Assembly: GCA_963693285.1 (NCBI GenBank)
Contig: OY848918.1
Location: forward strand, 3,663,876 to 3,727,875
Reading direction: 5' to 3'
Source of the DNA: Xestospongia muta
Taxonomy: Eukaryota > Porifera > Demospongiae > Haplosclerida > Petrosiidae
DNA length: 64,000 bases
Part shown: one piece after another, positions 1 through 12,500 of the stretch
How the letters are laid out: the number at the start of each line of letters is the position of its first letter
How positions within the stretch are numbered: the first letter of the stretch is position 1
The notes under the pieces: model-generated
The model's database searches: none
Told to the model about the DNA's origin: nothing
What the model saw: only the letters and a program-made list of their open reading frames with translations
Program-made: the position numbers and the translations under genes

Positions 1-377
1 GATCCATAGCATTCAAAAGTCCTGAGGCAATACATATTACTTCTGTATTGTTATATTGAGGATATCCAGTTATTGTAAGATTAGACTGTTGTGGTCCTCC
101 AGTTGTAAAAATACCAAGTTGTATAATCTCATTATGACCATAAGCTGTTCCATTAACATTCCAACCAATATTGACACTGGGATGATCCACTGAACACTGG
201 TAATGTGCTAGTTGATAGACTCCAATGTTAGGAGATGAAGTAAATATGAACTGAACAGCTATATAATAAAACTAAATAAAATAGTACATTAGTTATTAAT
301 ATAATCATACCTGTACATTTTAATATAATAGATACTAACAATATCAGTAGTAGCCATGTTGTCTTCACTAGATCCAT
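1..377 (-). CDS. Gene A: Ig-FN3 family receptor, 5' end only (partial)
   Basis: Only the first two exons lie in the window; the gene runs off the left edge. Exon 1 (377-311) encodes a signal peptide beginning MDLVKTTWLLLILLV and ending in a phase-1 GT donor. Exon 2 (from 258 leftwards) encodes the family Ig module: FIFTPSPNIGVYQLAHYQCS, then the Trp strand 'GWNVNG', then the second Cys strand 'VICIASG'. No stop is seen in the visible part. It is nearly identical to the same exons of pseudogene J (43971-43547) but keeps the first Ig cysteine, which J has lost. It is transcribed away from gene B with only 282 bases between the two start codons. Being cut by the window edge, its TM and tail type are unknown. 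Confidence 0.8.
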
Positions 378-659
378 ACTGAGTTTATCATTACATCATT
401 ATTACATCACTACATGTTATAGTAACATGCTGATAGCAGTTAGTAATATAGTAGATATTATATTAATCATTTAAAATAACACATCTGTTCCTGTTTATCT
501 AAAAATTGAAGTTGCTGACTCTGTAATCTGGGTTGAGTTAGTTCAAGAAGAATATTCGAGTTTTTTACTAGACAAAAGACCGATCTTTAGTTACTGAATA
601 AGAAGTAAATATAACACATCTTATGATGTTAATATACTTTATTAACTAGATTATATCCA
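378..659. promoter_or_regulatory. Bidirectional promoter region between A and B
   Basis: This 282-base gap separates the divergent start codons of A (minus) and B (plus). On the A side it holds two TGATGTAAT motifs (minus-strand sense, at 390-398 and 401-409) 11 bases apart. Its counterpart between J and K (43972-44259) is 288 bases and clearly homologous, sharing stretches such as the block around 505-545. A shared promoter is inference; no TATA box was assigned. Confidence 0.6.
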
Positions 660-3306
660 ATGGCAGAACTACTCATACTAACTTTCTTCGTTATAATGTT
701 GTCCTCCAATATCATAGGTATGTAATGATAATGTAGTAATGTATTTTTGTATTTTATAATTATATAATGCTCTAATTTATTAAGTGCATAATAGTTGAAT
801 TCATTTAAGTTGGTAATATAGTTATATCAAATCATACTAACTCTATGTGACTATATTGTAATGGTAAGTAGAGTTATATAACATACATACACAGACACAT
901 ATAAATACATTAGGTGTGTATGTGTATGTGTGTATTGTAATAATAAATCCAATAATCTATATTATATTTATATTCTCATCATAAAATGGATTTATTGAGA
1001 GTGTTCTTGTGTTGACAAATTGATAGTAACTGTTTGTAACGTTTTTATTATTGTTATCTTTTGAAGTTGTATATGAGGATAATATAAGAAGTAGATAGAA
1101 CAATGTAAAATGTATACATATGTAAAATTTTGTGATCAATAAATTACTTCATTTTATAGCTGTTCATTTCTTATTTACTCCATCTCCTAACATTGGAATC
1201 TATCAACTAGCACATTACCAATGTTCAGTGGACCACATTGATGTGAAGATTACATGGCTTGTTAATGGAACAGCTCCTACTAATGATATAACACAACTTG
1301 GAGTAGGATCAACTAACTCTAGTCTTACCATACTTGGATATTCTCAGTATAATAATACAGAAGTGGAGTGCAATGCCTTTGGAATTGTGAAGGGAAGTGG
1401 TTATGTTAATAGTAGTGTGGCTATTCTGAGAATACAAGGTAACACTCTCTCTAATATACATAGGTGTTTCAACAGATAATAATGTAGGCAAACTAGCAAA
1501 AGTTGATAATCTAGTTTGTGATCGACAGGACAATTGTATGATCTGTTCTTGGTATTCTCCATTTTCTCTGGTACCTATACCTGGCTATATTGTTAATATT
1601 ACTAATGAGAGCATTGAAGAACTTGTTAATCAAAGTTTTACAGCTAGTACCAACTGGACCTTCTGCATCACTCCCAGTCAATTTGGTACATATACAATTA
1701 GTGTAGCTGGTAATAATACAGCTGGAGAAGGAGAGATAAGTACAATGAAATTAGAAATCAATACTGGTCAGTTTTTAAAAAATTCATTATAACATTTTGT
1801 TACTTATTATTTAATAGTAATTCTTGATACTCATGAATATAATATCACTCCTAAAAACATCGGTGGTAATTGGACTGTAACAATTATCATAAAGGTTAAG
1901 ATCACAATTTTTTGATTTTTTATGAATCTCTCTTGATTTAGAACATAGGAAATTTAAGAAACCAATCTTCAATTTTGTCAATCTATTTAAGCAATAACAC
2001 ATCTGATACTATTGTTAGAAGTGTTCCTCAAGGACATACATTTACAGGAAATATCAACATTGGAATATTACCTGACAATAAGATATGGAACTTGACTTTT
2101 AGACTGAAATATGATTGTGGTTTATTGATCAATACATCAACACTAGAACAATTTAGTAAGTAACTTGTTTAGTAGTGACTAATCCCTAATATTGATAGGT
2201 ACATTTGATGTACAAAGAGGCAGATTAATGATCACAAATTCAACTACTGGAGAAGTTTGTTTTATTTGTTACTTTCTTGAGGGTAGTCAACCACAAGGAT
2301 GTTATATTGAATATAACTCACTTATAACAGATTACTACAGTGGTAATATTACCATAGTGAGAACATCAGTAGATACCAGTACTGCTAGTAAATGTGTGAC
2401 AGGAATATATACCAGTAACTATAATGTGACATTTTATGATATGGATTATAACAATGTACCATATACTACTGAGTATGCTGTAAAACTGACTAATCAATCA
2501 GTCACTGGACTATCTCCTCCTCTTACTCCTACTCTATCTACTTTATCAAGTGTAGCAGTTATTAATACATTATCATCAATAACTAATGTTATATCATCAT
2601 CTCCATCACCTTCTACACTATGTACAAACTATGATAATAGTAAGTTATTATTAATATTATAACAATTAAGTTCATATTATTATTACTACAGTGAGGAGTG
2701 TTCAAAGAAATCTAATAATAGGTAATACTAGTATGATAACTTCTAGTCTAGTTAACTAAATATATCACTACATATTGTAGGTAGTATTACTGGTAGTCTA
2801 ATGGGTGTGTCAGTTCTAATACTGGTATGTACTGTACTAGTACTTATAATGATATATAGGATAAGAAGAACTAAGTCACTGAGACAAGGTACAGTTAACT
2901 ATATTTTATATACACATTCTCTTATATAAGTCACTACTAGATACTTTACAACATCAAGTGATGACTGGTATACCACCTCAATATGAGAATATTACTAATC
3001 ACCATCATACTACTGAACTAGAGATGAACATATGTGCAGCATATGGTATGATATAATATTGACCAATAACAGTGTGTGTGTGTGTGTGTGTGTGTTTATA
3101 TGCATAGTATTGAGTAATGATCTCACTTGAGTATAATATGTTATTATATTGTAGGTACTGTACCATCTCCTGTTAATCCACTAACAGATACTGTCCCTCA
3201 TCAAGTTATACCTCAATATGAGAATGTTGATATGAGCACTAATACACTACCTACTACTGAACTAGAGATGACCACATGTGCTGCATATGGTGTGATAAAA
3301 TATTAA
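660..3306 (+). CDS. Gene B: intact Ig-FN3 transmembrane receptor with two-part tyrosine tail
   Basis: Ten exons splice into one open frame of 584 residues: 660-717, 1160-1438, 1476-1766, 1818-1894, 1942-2155, 2199-2639, 2692-2721, 2781-2888, 2941-3045 and 3155-3306. All junctions are GT-AG; all are phase 1 except the exon 4/5 junction (phase 0). Order: signal peptide MAELLILTFFVIMLSS (1-19); Ig (20-112, Cys strands 'HYQCS' and 'VECNA', 'TWLVNG'); FN3 (113-209, 'SWYSPF', 'YTISVAGNNTAGEGE'); a Cys-rich juxtamembrane module (236-453, 'CFICYFLEGSQPQGCYIEY') followed by a Ser/Thr/Pro stalk; TM (464-499, 'GVSVLILVCTVLVLIMIY' then RIRR stop-transfer); cytoplasmic tail (500-584) with PPQYENI, AAYGTV, PQYENV and a terminal AAYGVIKY. 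Probably a cell-surface receptor; the ligand is unknown. The signal peptide differs from the MDLVKTTW type used by most neighbours. Confidence 0.88.
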
Positions 3307-4351
3307 TAATACATAAAACAGCCGATATTTAATTTAACATTATGATCGTGAAAATTTATAAATCAAATTTCACTTTAAATTTAAGTATGAAGGTGACCAG
3401 AGGAATGTACCGATGATAATATTAGTGAAGAAAATGTATGAAATTTATTCAGTAAGAAGTCATTGGACATATCCATCAAGTAAATCAACTGGTCTTAGTA
3501 TAATTTATGGACATAACCTTTAGTTGTCATAGCAACAATACCAACAGTTATGTATGCTGACAGATTTCTTTATGATTTAAATTTAGAATTATTGGATTTA
3601 CCAGCTGTAATATGACTAAGTAGAAGTTATATCAAAATTACTAGCTCAGCAGTACAGTTACAGCTGGACTATAAAAATGTTATATTCAAAATAATGGAAT
3701 ATTATAGATACAGTATTACACATAATACACACATTATATTATATTGATTGATGTATTATAGTTCTATTGATATAGTTATTAATGTCTCTATCAACAGACT
3801 TCATTACTTTAATTTAATTTGCTGTAAGTAGTTCACATCCCTAATCATGAAAGTTACAAAGATGTAAACTATTATGTTATGGACGTCAATGTCCACGTAG
3901 TGACCAAGACACAAATCTCTTCCATTCATTTATTGATCAAAATATACTTATTACTTGTAAATTTAATGACAATAATATCTCTTGTCAAATTGCAGAGTAT
4001 AGTTGTAAAAAAACTGTTATCAGTTATATTACATATATTACGTTATTATATAATATTATAAAATATGAACTTAATAAAACATCTCAAAACCACTTGACTA
4101 TGTTTGCTGCTACTGACAAAATGTCTTTGTATCAGAAATTATTCAAAATATGGTCATTGTGAGTATTAAGTTTCAATTATTGTTAATATATTCAGACACT
4201 TAATTTAATAATTATGTTACACATAATAATAACAATTGAAAAAGCATGTCATATAATTTAATAAATACATATATACTACACAAAATATTATGTCAGCTTA
4301 TAATATATACTATATTACTAACTGCTATCAGCATGTTACTATAATATGTAG
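3307..4351. other. 3' flank of B, no gene seen
   Basis: AT-rich with no supported exon. The stretch 3310-3520 matches, in reverse orientation, 41450-41600 downstream of pseudogene J, so both are relics of one family 3' flank. Short open frames such as 3879-4061 show no recognisable content or splice context. Confidence 0.5.
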
Positions 4352-4371
4352 TGATGTAATAATGATGTAAT
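4352..4371 (+). promoter_or_regulatory. Doubled TGATGTAAT motif upstream of C
   Basis: Two copies of TGATGTAAT at 4352-4360 and 4363-4371, with the family's 11-base spacing, lie just before the degenerate first exon of pseudogene C. The motif fits the C/EBP-ATF composite consensus TGATGnAAn; function is inference. Confidence 0.5.
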
Positions 4372-4381
4372 GATAAACTCA

Positions 4382-5486
4382 GTTGGATCTAGTGAAGACA
4401 ACATGGCTACTACTGATATTGTTAGTATTTATTATGTTAAAATGTACAGGTATGATTATATTAATAACTAATGTACTATTTTATTTAGTTTTATTATATA
4501 GCTGTTCAGTTCATATTTACTTCATCTCCTAATATTGGAGTCTATCAACTAGCACATTACTAATGTTCAGTGGATCATACTGTTACTTAGTTTGTTAATG
4601 ATGATAATATTACTCAACTTGATATTATTACAAATGGAGCAGGATCACCTAACTATCCAGCATGTAGTAGTACAGTAATTGGATGTACATATGATATACC
4701 TAGTGGTATATATAATATGTATGTATATGATATTGAAGAGGAGGATACATTATCAGATGACTGGGCAATATCATCTACTAATATCAGTATTACTGGATTG
4801 CAACCAACTTTCCCATCCTTTGACATAATTTGTCCTGTATCATGTTATTTTTCCATAGTAACAATATTTCCTACTACTTGTCCTGCATCCACATGTTCTG
4901 TTTCCATGGTTACTATAACTACAGGAACATATGACTGTTTGACCAGTAAGTAATCATTAGTACATTTGTTATCATTATTATATCTCCATGTATGTTATAT
5001 AGATAATACACAAGTAAATAAAATTTTTATAACAGCTGCTGGTATATTAGGAGGTAATAAATATGACAATAATATAAACACTAGTAGTCATATCATTATA
5101 AGATAGTAAATAGTTGACTCTCAATATGAAAACTGTTGTCATATATTTATATTATTATGTATACTGTATAATGTATTACTGTAATATCTAGGTAGTCTAG
5201 TGGGTGTGTCAGTTCTAATACTGGTATGTACTGTACTAGTACATGTAGTGATATGTTGGATAAGAAGAACTGAGTTACTGAGACAAGGTAATACTAACAT
5301 TGAGATAGTTTGTAAATGGTATAATCCATTGTAGGTATTGTAACATCTCCTGTTAATCCACTAACAGATACTGTCCCTCATCATGTTATACCTTAATATG
5401 AGAATGTTGATATGATTACTAATACACTACCTACTACTGAACTAGAGTTGAACACATGTGCTGCATTTGGTGTGATAAAATATTAA
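4382..5486 (+). pseudogene. Gene C: degenerate, internally deleted Ig-family receptor
   Basis: A relic of a family member with the M-type juxtamembrane module. The first exon (about 4386-4450) has lost the A of its start codon (ATGGATCTAG reads TGGATCTAG). The Ig exon (4502-4665) has an in-frame TAA where TAC should encode the Tyr before the first Cys, and is then fused by deletion to the distal half of the juxtamembrane exon (4666-4950: GCTYDIPSGIYNMYVYDIEE, 'DDWAISSTNI'). An 18-base mini-exon (about 5035-5052), the TM exon (5192-5288) and the last tail exon (5335-5486) follow. In the tail the codon before YENV is a stop (IP*YENV), and the final AAYGVI has become AAFGVI. A working product is very unlikely. 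Confidence 0.85.
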
Positions 5487-6562
5487 TAGTGATTATTTTC
5501 AATAATATACTGTGTATTAGTTTTACAGCAATGTGAAAGACACTTTGAAGTATTGTCTAGGAGTGATAAGAGACCAGCTATATACTTAACAATTGATAAA
5601 AGACATCAATGAATGAGAGACATCAGTGACACTTAGTAATATCAGACTAAAATTAAAAACCAGGTATCAATGACGAAGCTGTAATTTTCTAAAACCCTCC
5701 AAAAATACTAAAATGCAATATAAAAATTATCCATGTTCACTCCTCATTACTTAATATTTTTGTGTGATCTGGTATATTGTAATGTGATGACCTCCAAACA
5801 TATGAAACTTTGTTTGTTCTCTCTTTTTTTGGTGACTTTTTTCAGCTTTCAGTCAACACCAAAATCTCCTTTTCTTGACAATTGACCTGAAGTAGCACTT
5901 AAGGCTATGATACAGTAGTGCTAAAGTAGTGCTAAAGTAGTGCTAATGGGCTAAGGTATTATAAAAATGTCTTAATATTGATGACTTAGCCTCTAGGTTG
6001 ATGTTCACAATCATGTACATATTTATTTAAATGATGAAGACCAAATACTAAAAGTATGTTGGTTAATAGCAGCAGATGAATGTTTGCATCTATGTGTGCC
6101 TACCATCCCTTAATACTTTAAATACAATTGATACATCTGTATATTGGCATGAGTAAGATATACCATCCTGGACCTTCAAGTGGTAACAATAATGTAAAGT
6201 ACTCCTAGAGTCCTTAATGGTTGCTTTATATTCATACGAATGAGAGTGACAGCATTGCAATGCTAAGTATTCATCATGGTATGTCTTTGTTCTTTTTATT
6301 GACAAAATGAATGCCCAATAGCCACTGCTAGTTTAAAGAGTACAAACAGAATAGAACAATAATAAATAAAACAGAATCAAGGTATTAAAGTACAGCAAAC
6401 TATTGTTATGAAAATATAGTAGTATTTGTTGAAAAGAGACTTCTTTTAAATGTGATTTTAAACATGAACAATAAATTATCCTCTCTTACACACTGTATCA
6501 AACTAATACAGTCACTAGTATAATATATGGAGATAATTACTACTATCAGGAATTGTTTAATA
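5487..6562. repeat. Intergenic block shared, inverted, with 48460-49200
   Basis: About 5510-6290 matches the reverse complement of about 48460-49190 along most of its length, for example the stretch with 'ACCATCCTGGACCTTCAAG' near 6160-6180. Both copies lie next to the 3' ends of family genes. No exon is supported here; the minus open frame at 6090-6305 is non-coding by appearance. A triple 'GTAGTGCTAAA' repeat sits at about 5910-5945. Confidence 0.7.
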
Positions 6563-9500
6563 TTATATCACACCATATGTTGCACATGTGTTCAGCTCTA
6601 GTTCAGTAGTAGGTAGTGTATTAGTGATCATATCAACACTCTTATATTGAGGTATAACTTGATGAGGGACAGTATCTGTTAGTGGATTAATAGGAGATGA
6701 TACAGTACCTACAATGTAATAACATATTATACTCAAGTGAGATCATTACTCAATACTAAGTATATAAACACACACACACACACTGTTATTGGTCAATATT
6801 ATATCTCACCATATGCTACACATGTGTTCATCTCTAGTTCAGTAGTATGATGGTAATTAGTAATATTCTCATATCATAGGCGGCTGAGGGTGGGGGCAAA
6901 GGGGGCTGATGCCCCCCCAACTTTTACATAGAGTAACTCATTTTGCATTCTAACATTTATTACTAGTAGACCTGCAAGAACTTGCCAAGAAGTTTGTTCA
7001 AAAAAAAATGAACGAAGAAAATATTTTGGTGCATTTTAATTCTCATTTTTAAAATGTATACTTTTGCATGTGAAACTGTGTACAAATATGTTCAGCCCCC
7101 CCCCCCCCCCCCCCAACTTTTTTGAGCTTCCTCCGCCTATGCATATTGAAGTATATCAGTCATCACTTGATGTTGTAAAGTATCTAGTAGTGACTTATAT
7201 AAGAGAGTTTGTATATAAAATATAGTTAACTATACCTTGTCTCAGTGACTTAGTTCTTATCCTATATATCATTATAAGTACTAGTACAGTACATACCAGT
7301 ATTAGAACTGACACACCCACTAGACTAACAGTAATACTACCTACAATATGTAGTGATATATTTAGTTAACTAGACTAGAAGTTATCATACTACCATTACC
7401 TATTATTAGATCTCTTTGAACACTCCTCACTGTAGTAGTAATAATATGAACTTAATTGTTATAATATTAATAATAACTTACTATTATCACAGTCTGTACA
7501 TAGTGTAGTAGGTAATGGAGATGATAATGTAATATCATCTCTATCAGGTGATAATGTAATATCATCTCTATCAGGTGGGGATTCAACTAGAGCACTATAA
7601 TTACTGGAGCCCCATTTGTTCTTTGCTTGTACTTTGAAGAAATATGTCAATGAACTATTAACTCCTGTCAAATTAAAGTAGGGTATGTCAGTCTCCTCTG
7701 TATTTGGTGTAGAATCATCAGAGTTAAAGTACATGACATGATATGATGTCACTGGTGCATGCTCCAAAAGAGGAGGAACCTAGGGAAAACAAGTCATGAA
7801 TGCATGAGGCAATGTTGTACATGTATATCCAAAATATTAACTAAATCTAAACTTGTCATTACAAAGGATCAATTATTAATAATTGCTACACAGCAATTTT
7901 GAATACATTGATATTTAGAAATAGTCATTTATGTATTAGAAATATTTTATCTGCATAACAATTGTTTAAACAAAGCATTTCCTTGGTCATATCAATTACC
8001 AATTGTGTTTAACAACACTAGTCACATAACTGGAGGTGATACTGTGATAGTGACATACAATTGAATAAATTGTTCTGCATTTGCTAAACTGATGCATACC
8101 TGCCAATGAAGATGAATATCATCTGTATTTTGTGTCCTGCTTCGTTTTACAGTTATCCCTTTTGGAACATCTTGAGGTTCTAATAAGGTATAAACACACT
8201 ATTAACAAGCAATTTATTACTGTCATCACACTACTGTTTTATGTGTAACTATCATTCTCAGTTACTAACAGATAGATTCAATTTCTTTTATTATAACACA
8301 GTAAACTGTATTTCTTAATTAATTATGTAAGCCTCCTAACACACATAAATTAAGAGTATTGCATGGTCTATCCCTGTTCCATATTTGGTATTGCATTTTA
8401 GTAACCAGTCAGTGTAGGAGAGGTGACTTCAGGTACTACTTATTATAATAAAGTTTGATGGCTCCTAAATTGTTAAAGGGTAAAATTACTCCAAAGGAAT
8501 CCATGTAAAGCTATTTCTAATATAATAGATATATAAATGTGACATCTTGACGTATTATGATGTAACTTAAAGACATATAGAAATATTATAATGAAATACA
8601 CACAACTTACCAGCAAAAGTAGTAAATATTTCAATGTTAGTATACATGCCATATCCTTTTTCATTCATAGCCCTCATCTGAAAGTCATACATAACTCCTG
8701 GAGACAAGTCTAATTAACCAGAAATGATACAACATCACTACAATCAATCATTACTTTCAAAATTATAGCTTAGATTAATGGCATTAACATTTGTGGAAAG
8801 TTGAACTGATTTCCAAGTTTCACTAGTGTAAGTGCGCCGATAACTAAACTTTATGATAAAAGAAAGTAATAAAATATAATTATATCATTTGTAGCTTACT
8901 TCATACTGTGTGACACTAACATCAGCCAATTTGAAAGCCCATTTAAGAGAGACACTGGTATTTGTAGATGCAGCTATATCAATCTGGAAGTCAGTGATAT
9001 TAGGAGCTAGAAATAAAAACAATGATTTCATGAAGTGTCTATTTCATATTGCTTAGAATACTAAGTATACTCTGTTCAAGTTGAGGTGAACACCTAACTT
9101 AGTGTTATACCTCAGTCTAGGAATAAGTGAGAAAGAAATGGTTTGTACTATTCAATAGGCATTGCAATCCTGCAAATTTATATAACAAGAATATACTTGT
9201 AAAATTGTCATAAGATTTTGATAGTAATGTTGTTGCTATAAGGGACTGGATTATTGCTAACTTTGAAAACTGATGAGTTGGCAAAAGCTATGGATCTGCT
9301 CAAAGATGTTTCTCAAGTAACAGACTCAGAAGCTTTGATTACTAAATGATATTCATTGTTGCTATATACATCAACAGTTACCATATGCAGGTTAATTTTA
9401 TTGATCATTCTCAAAAGTCAATTACAACAATACAATAAAACGAAGAAAAGTAGATATACAAACATAGTTAACACATGGTTCAAACTAATCTTAGGACTAC

Positions 9501-12500
9501 CTCACATACTGCACGTGCCAGGTGGTAAAAACTGGGGTGCTAGCTATTCAGGAAAGTGGTGAACTAGAAATCCTATATAAAGTGAATGGCCTTCTTCACA
9601 TTCCACTATGACATAACATGACGTCATATACAATTTTGCATATGATTAATGAACACTCGTGCAAGTGTTCTCTAATTGCAGCAAAAAGATAAGAAATATT
9701 TGAAAATGTCTTTCATAGCAAAAGCAAGAAACATAAGAGGAAAATAACAGCAAGACTAGACTACCAAGATATTCTATAAATGCCACAAACTGTTACACAA
9801 TTAATTTAATGAATATAGTCATTATAATATATAATCTGTGTCATTGTCACACTAACCTGATTGACATATTCCTATATTGCTTTCCTTTACATAATTGCCA
9901 TTTCTCACTCGACACCGATACAATTCAGGAGAACAATCCTGTACTGTTAATTGTGCTGAAGCTTCATAGTTCAAAGTAGAAAGTAATGCATTATTTTTAG
10001 TTGTTGTAACACCAGAAACACTAATTCCATTCCCTCTAACAACTTTCCACATTGAGATTTCACTGATATTAGGATATGCGATAGCATTGCAATAAATTGT
10101 TATAGGTCCATTTGTTAAAGTTGGATCAGTTACATTTGGAGTTGTTGAAAGTGTAATAAGAGCAGGAACTAAATAAATATATAAATATTTAAATAAAAGG
10201 AGCTTCTATTAATGCTATGAAAAGCACACAGAGAATATACATGTTTCGTTCGTTAGTGCAAGCTTCTCATAAGGATCAACTTTGTGTTAGTATTTATATT
10301 GTAATCAAGACATACATATTTAAGAGTATCCAGCAATAAATGATTTGACATGACTTACATTGTATCAGTACTTCATATTCAATAGTCATATTTCCAGCAA
10401 TATTTGATATATTGGCTATATAATCCCCACGGTTGCTAGCAGTCACTTCAGTAACACTGAAGGAGTCTCCTTCGTATATCATTACTCCATCCTTAAACCA
10501 TTGAAGAGTAGCTACAGAATAGAGAGATCTGTGTAGTGAGTTAAATAAAATATATTTACTAACCAGGTGGTAATCCAGGATTAACTGTGGGCTGTAGTTT
10601 GATATTATCACCTTTGTTATATGTAAATGTTCCCAACTCTTTCTGTAATGTTGGAGCCACTATAATGGTATCATAATTACAGTAATAAGAATATATTGAT
10701 AAACATGTCAAAGTCTACTATATACAATGTTATAATAATCAGCAATATGTTAAAATAATAATATTCAGATTTACAGTCATCTAAAATTGCTCATTGACTC
10801 CCTTGTTCTAAGAACTAGTTCAATTTCAGTAAACAGGAACACATTGGCTCTGAAAACAATAAAACTAAGCAGCTTGTGGTTATATTCAAACACAAGCAAT
10901 ACATCCCTCACTATTATCAAACAGGTACATGTAGGAGGAGAAAATTAAACTGACAACAAGAGGATGTGATTGTAAAAAATCATCTCAAGATACTTTTGTG
11001 GTTGTTAGTGTTCTTGATACACAGCAATGATTCCACAGTTACTGAAGACTTGAAAGGTACCAGGATCTACAGTGCTGTTTTCACATTGCTAAATGCTTTG
11101 ATTAATCACAACCAGGCTACAGTATTTACAGTAAAAGTAAATTAAAGTTATTGGATAAGATCAGAAATCAATGTGCACTGTTTAGTTTGATTCATTGGCT
11201 TCAAAAGGTCACAAATAAAAAATGAGAAATAAATATAAAAATATAATAATATAATATTTGGTCCAAAACAATCTAAGATATTTGCAATGATGGATTGATG
11301 ATTTGATGAACATAAAAAAGTTAGGGGTTAAAAACACAGAGGAATATCAATGATCTAATTCATCTTTGTAATACAACATTCTGCAACTGAATGCTTTAGA
11401 ATAATTAGTTAATTCATGGTAATAGAACAATAACTATGTGATGACACTTTAACAATTATTAAGGAAAGAATTACACTACATTGATTAACCTAACAAGAAC
11501 AACTACTTTGTCTTGTACAGAACATGCTATACTTTGAATTAACAAACATGCCTTTCACTCTTCCTTTAAATAACCTGACCCCTAAGATGACATGATAAGT
11601 GTTATATGACAATGCCCACTCTTTCACTTTAATACTTTTGATATTATGTATTTATACTTGTTGCATGGCCTTATAGCCCCTTACTATAAGACAAACACGA
11701 TATAAAACAATAATATTACTACTTGGAATGAAGTATCTTTCCAAATATATGGTGTATAGTAATATTATCAAAACATATTTATTTTGTTAAGAACATTACA
11801 TCAACCTAATTAACTAATGAATATTCATCACTTTATAGTGCCCCCATCCCATGATAATATGTAATTTAATATTCCACAAGTTCTGTGCAAGACTCCATCA
11901 GTTCACAAGGGACAGAACAAATGCAGTAGCGAGTGGTATAGTGGGTAGCAAGAGACAATAAGGCTGACTAGACACAATGACATAGTTCAGTATATAGTAC
12001 TTGTAGTAGTAAATAAGCAGATATTCCACGTAGAATAATGTCCATGACAGGACAGACCACATCAGCATGTCCAACCAGTCTACCACCACATATACATAAA
12101 CTATGCAACATATATATCATTTCAGTAGAATATAACAAATCATCAAAGGACCAGAGACATATATAGGGAGTCAATGAGCTTACTACACAAATGAAGAATG
12201 TACAATTTAAACTTACTAGCTTCAATAATATCAAAATAGACAACACATGAACGAGGAAATGCGATAAGGTAATCAAACAGATATGTTCCATTGTAACTAG
12301 ACTGAAAATTATGAATTGTAAACATTCCAGAATCAACATCCAATGTGCACATAGGATTGGTCGTGCATTGAAGACCTTGATTAGCATTAGCTCTTCGAAC
12401 GTTTAAATTATTGGGATTCAAATTTACATGTGCGATTGTTACAGTAACATCAGCACCAAGGGGAACATAGGTGACATTAGGAGGGAGTATGGGAAACTGA

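Noticed and set aside
3155..3306. Classical ITIM or ITAM in the tail
   Set aside because: The -2 residue is Pro or Ala and the two tyrosines are about 23 residues apart, outside the usual patterns.
11898..12387. Minus frames next to D exon 2
   Set aside because: They overlap exon 2 in the wrong frame or lie in the intron; exon phases match without them.
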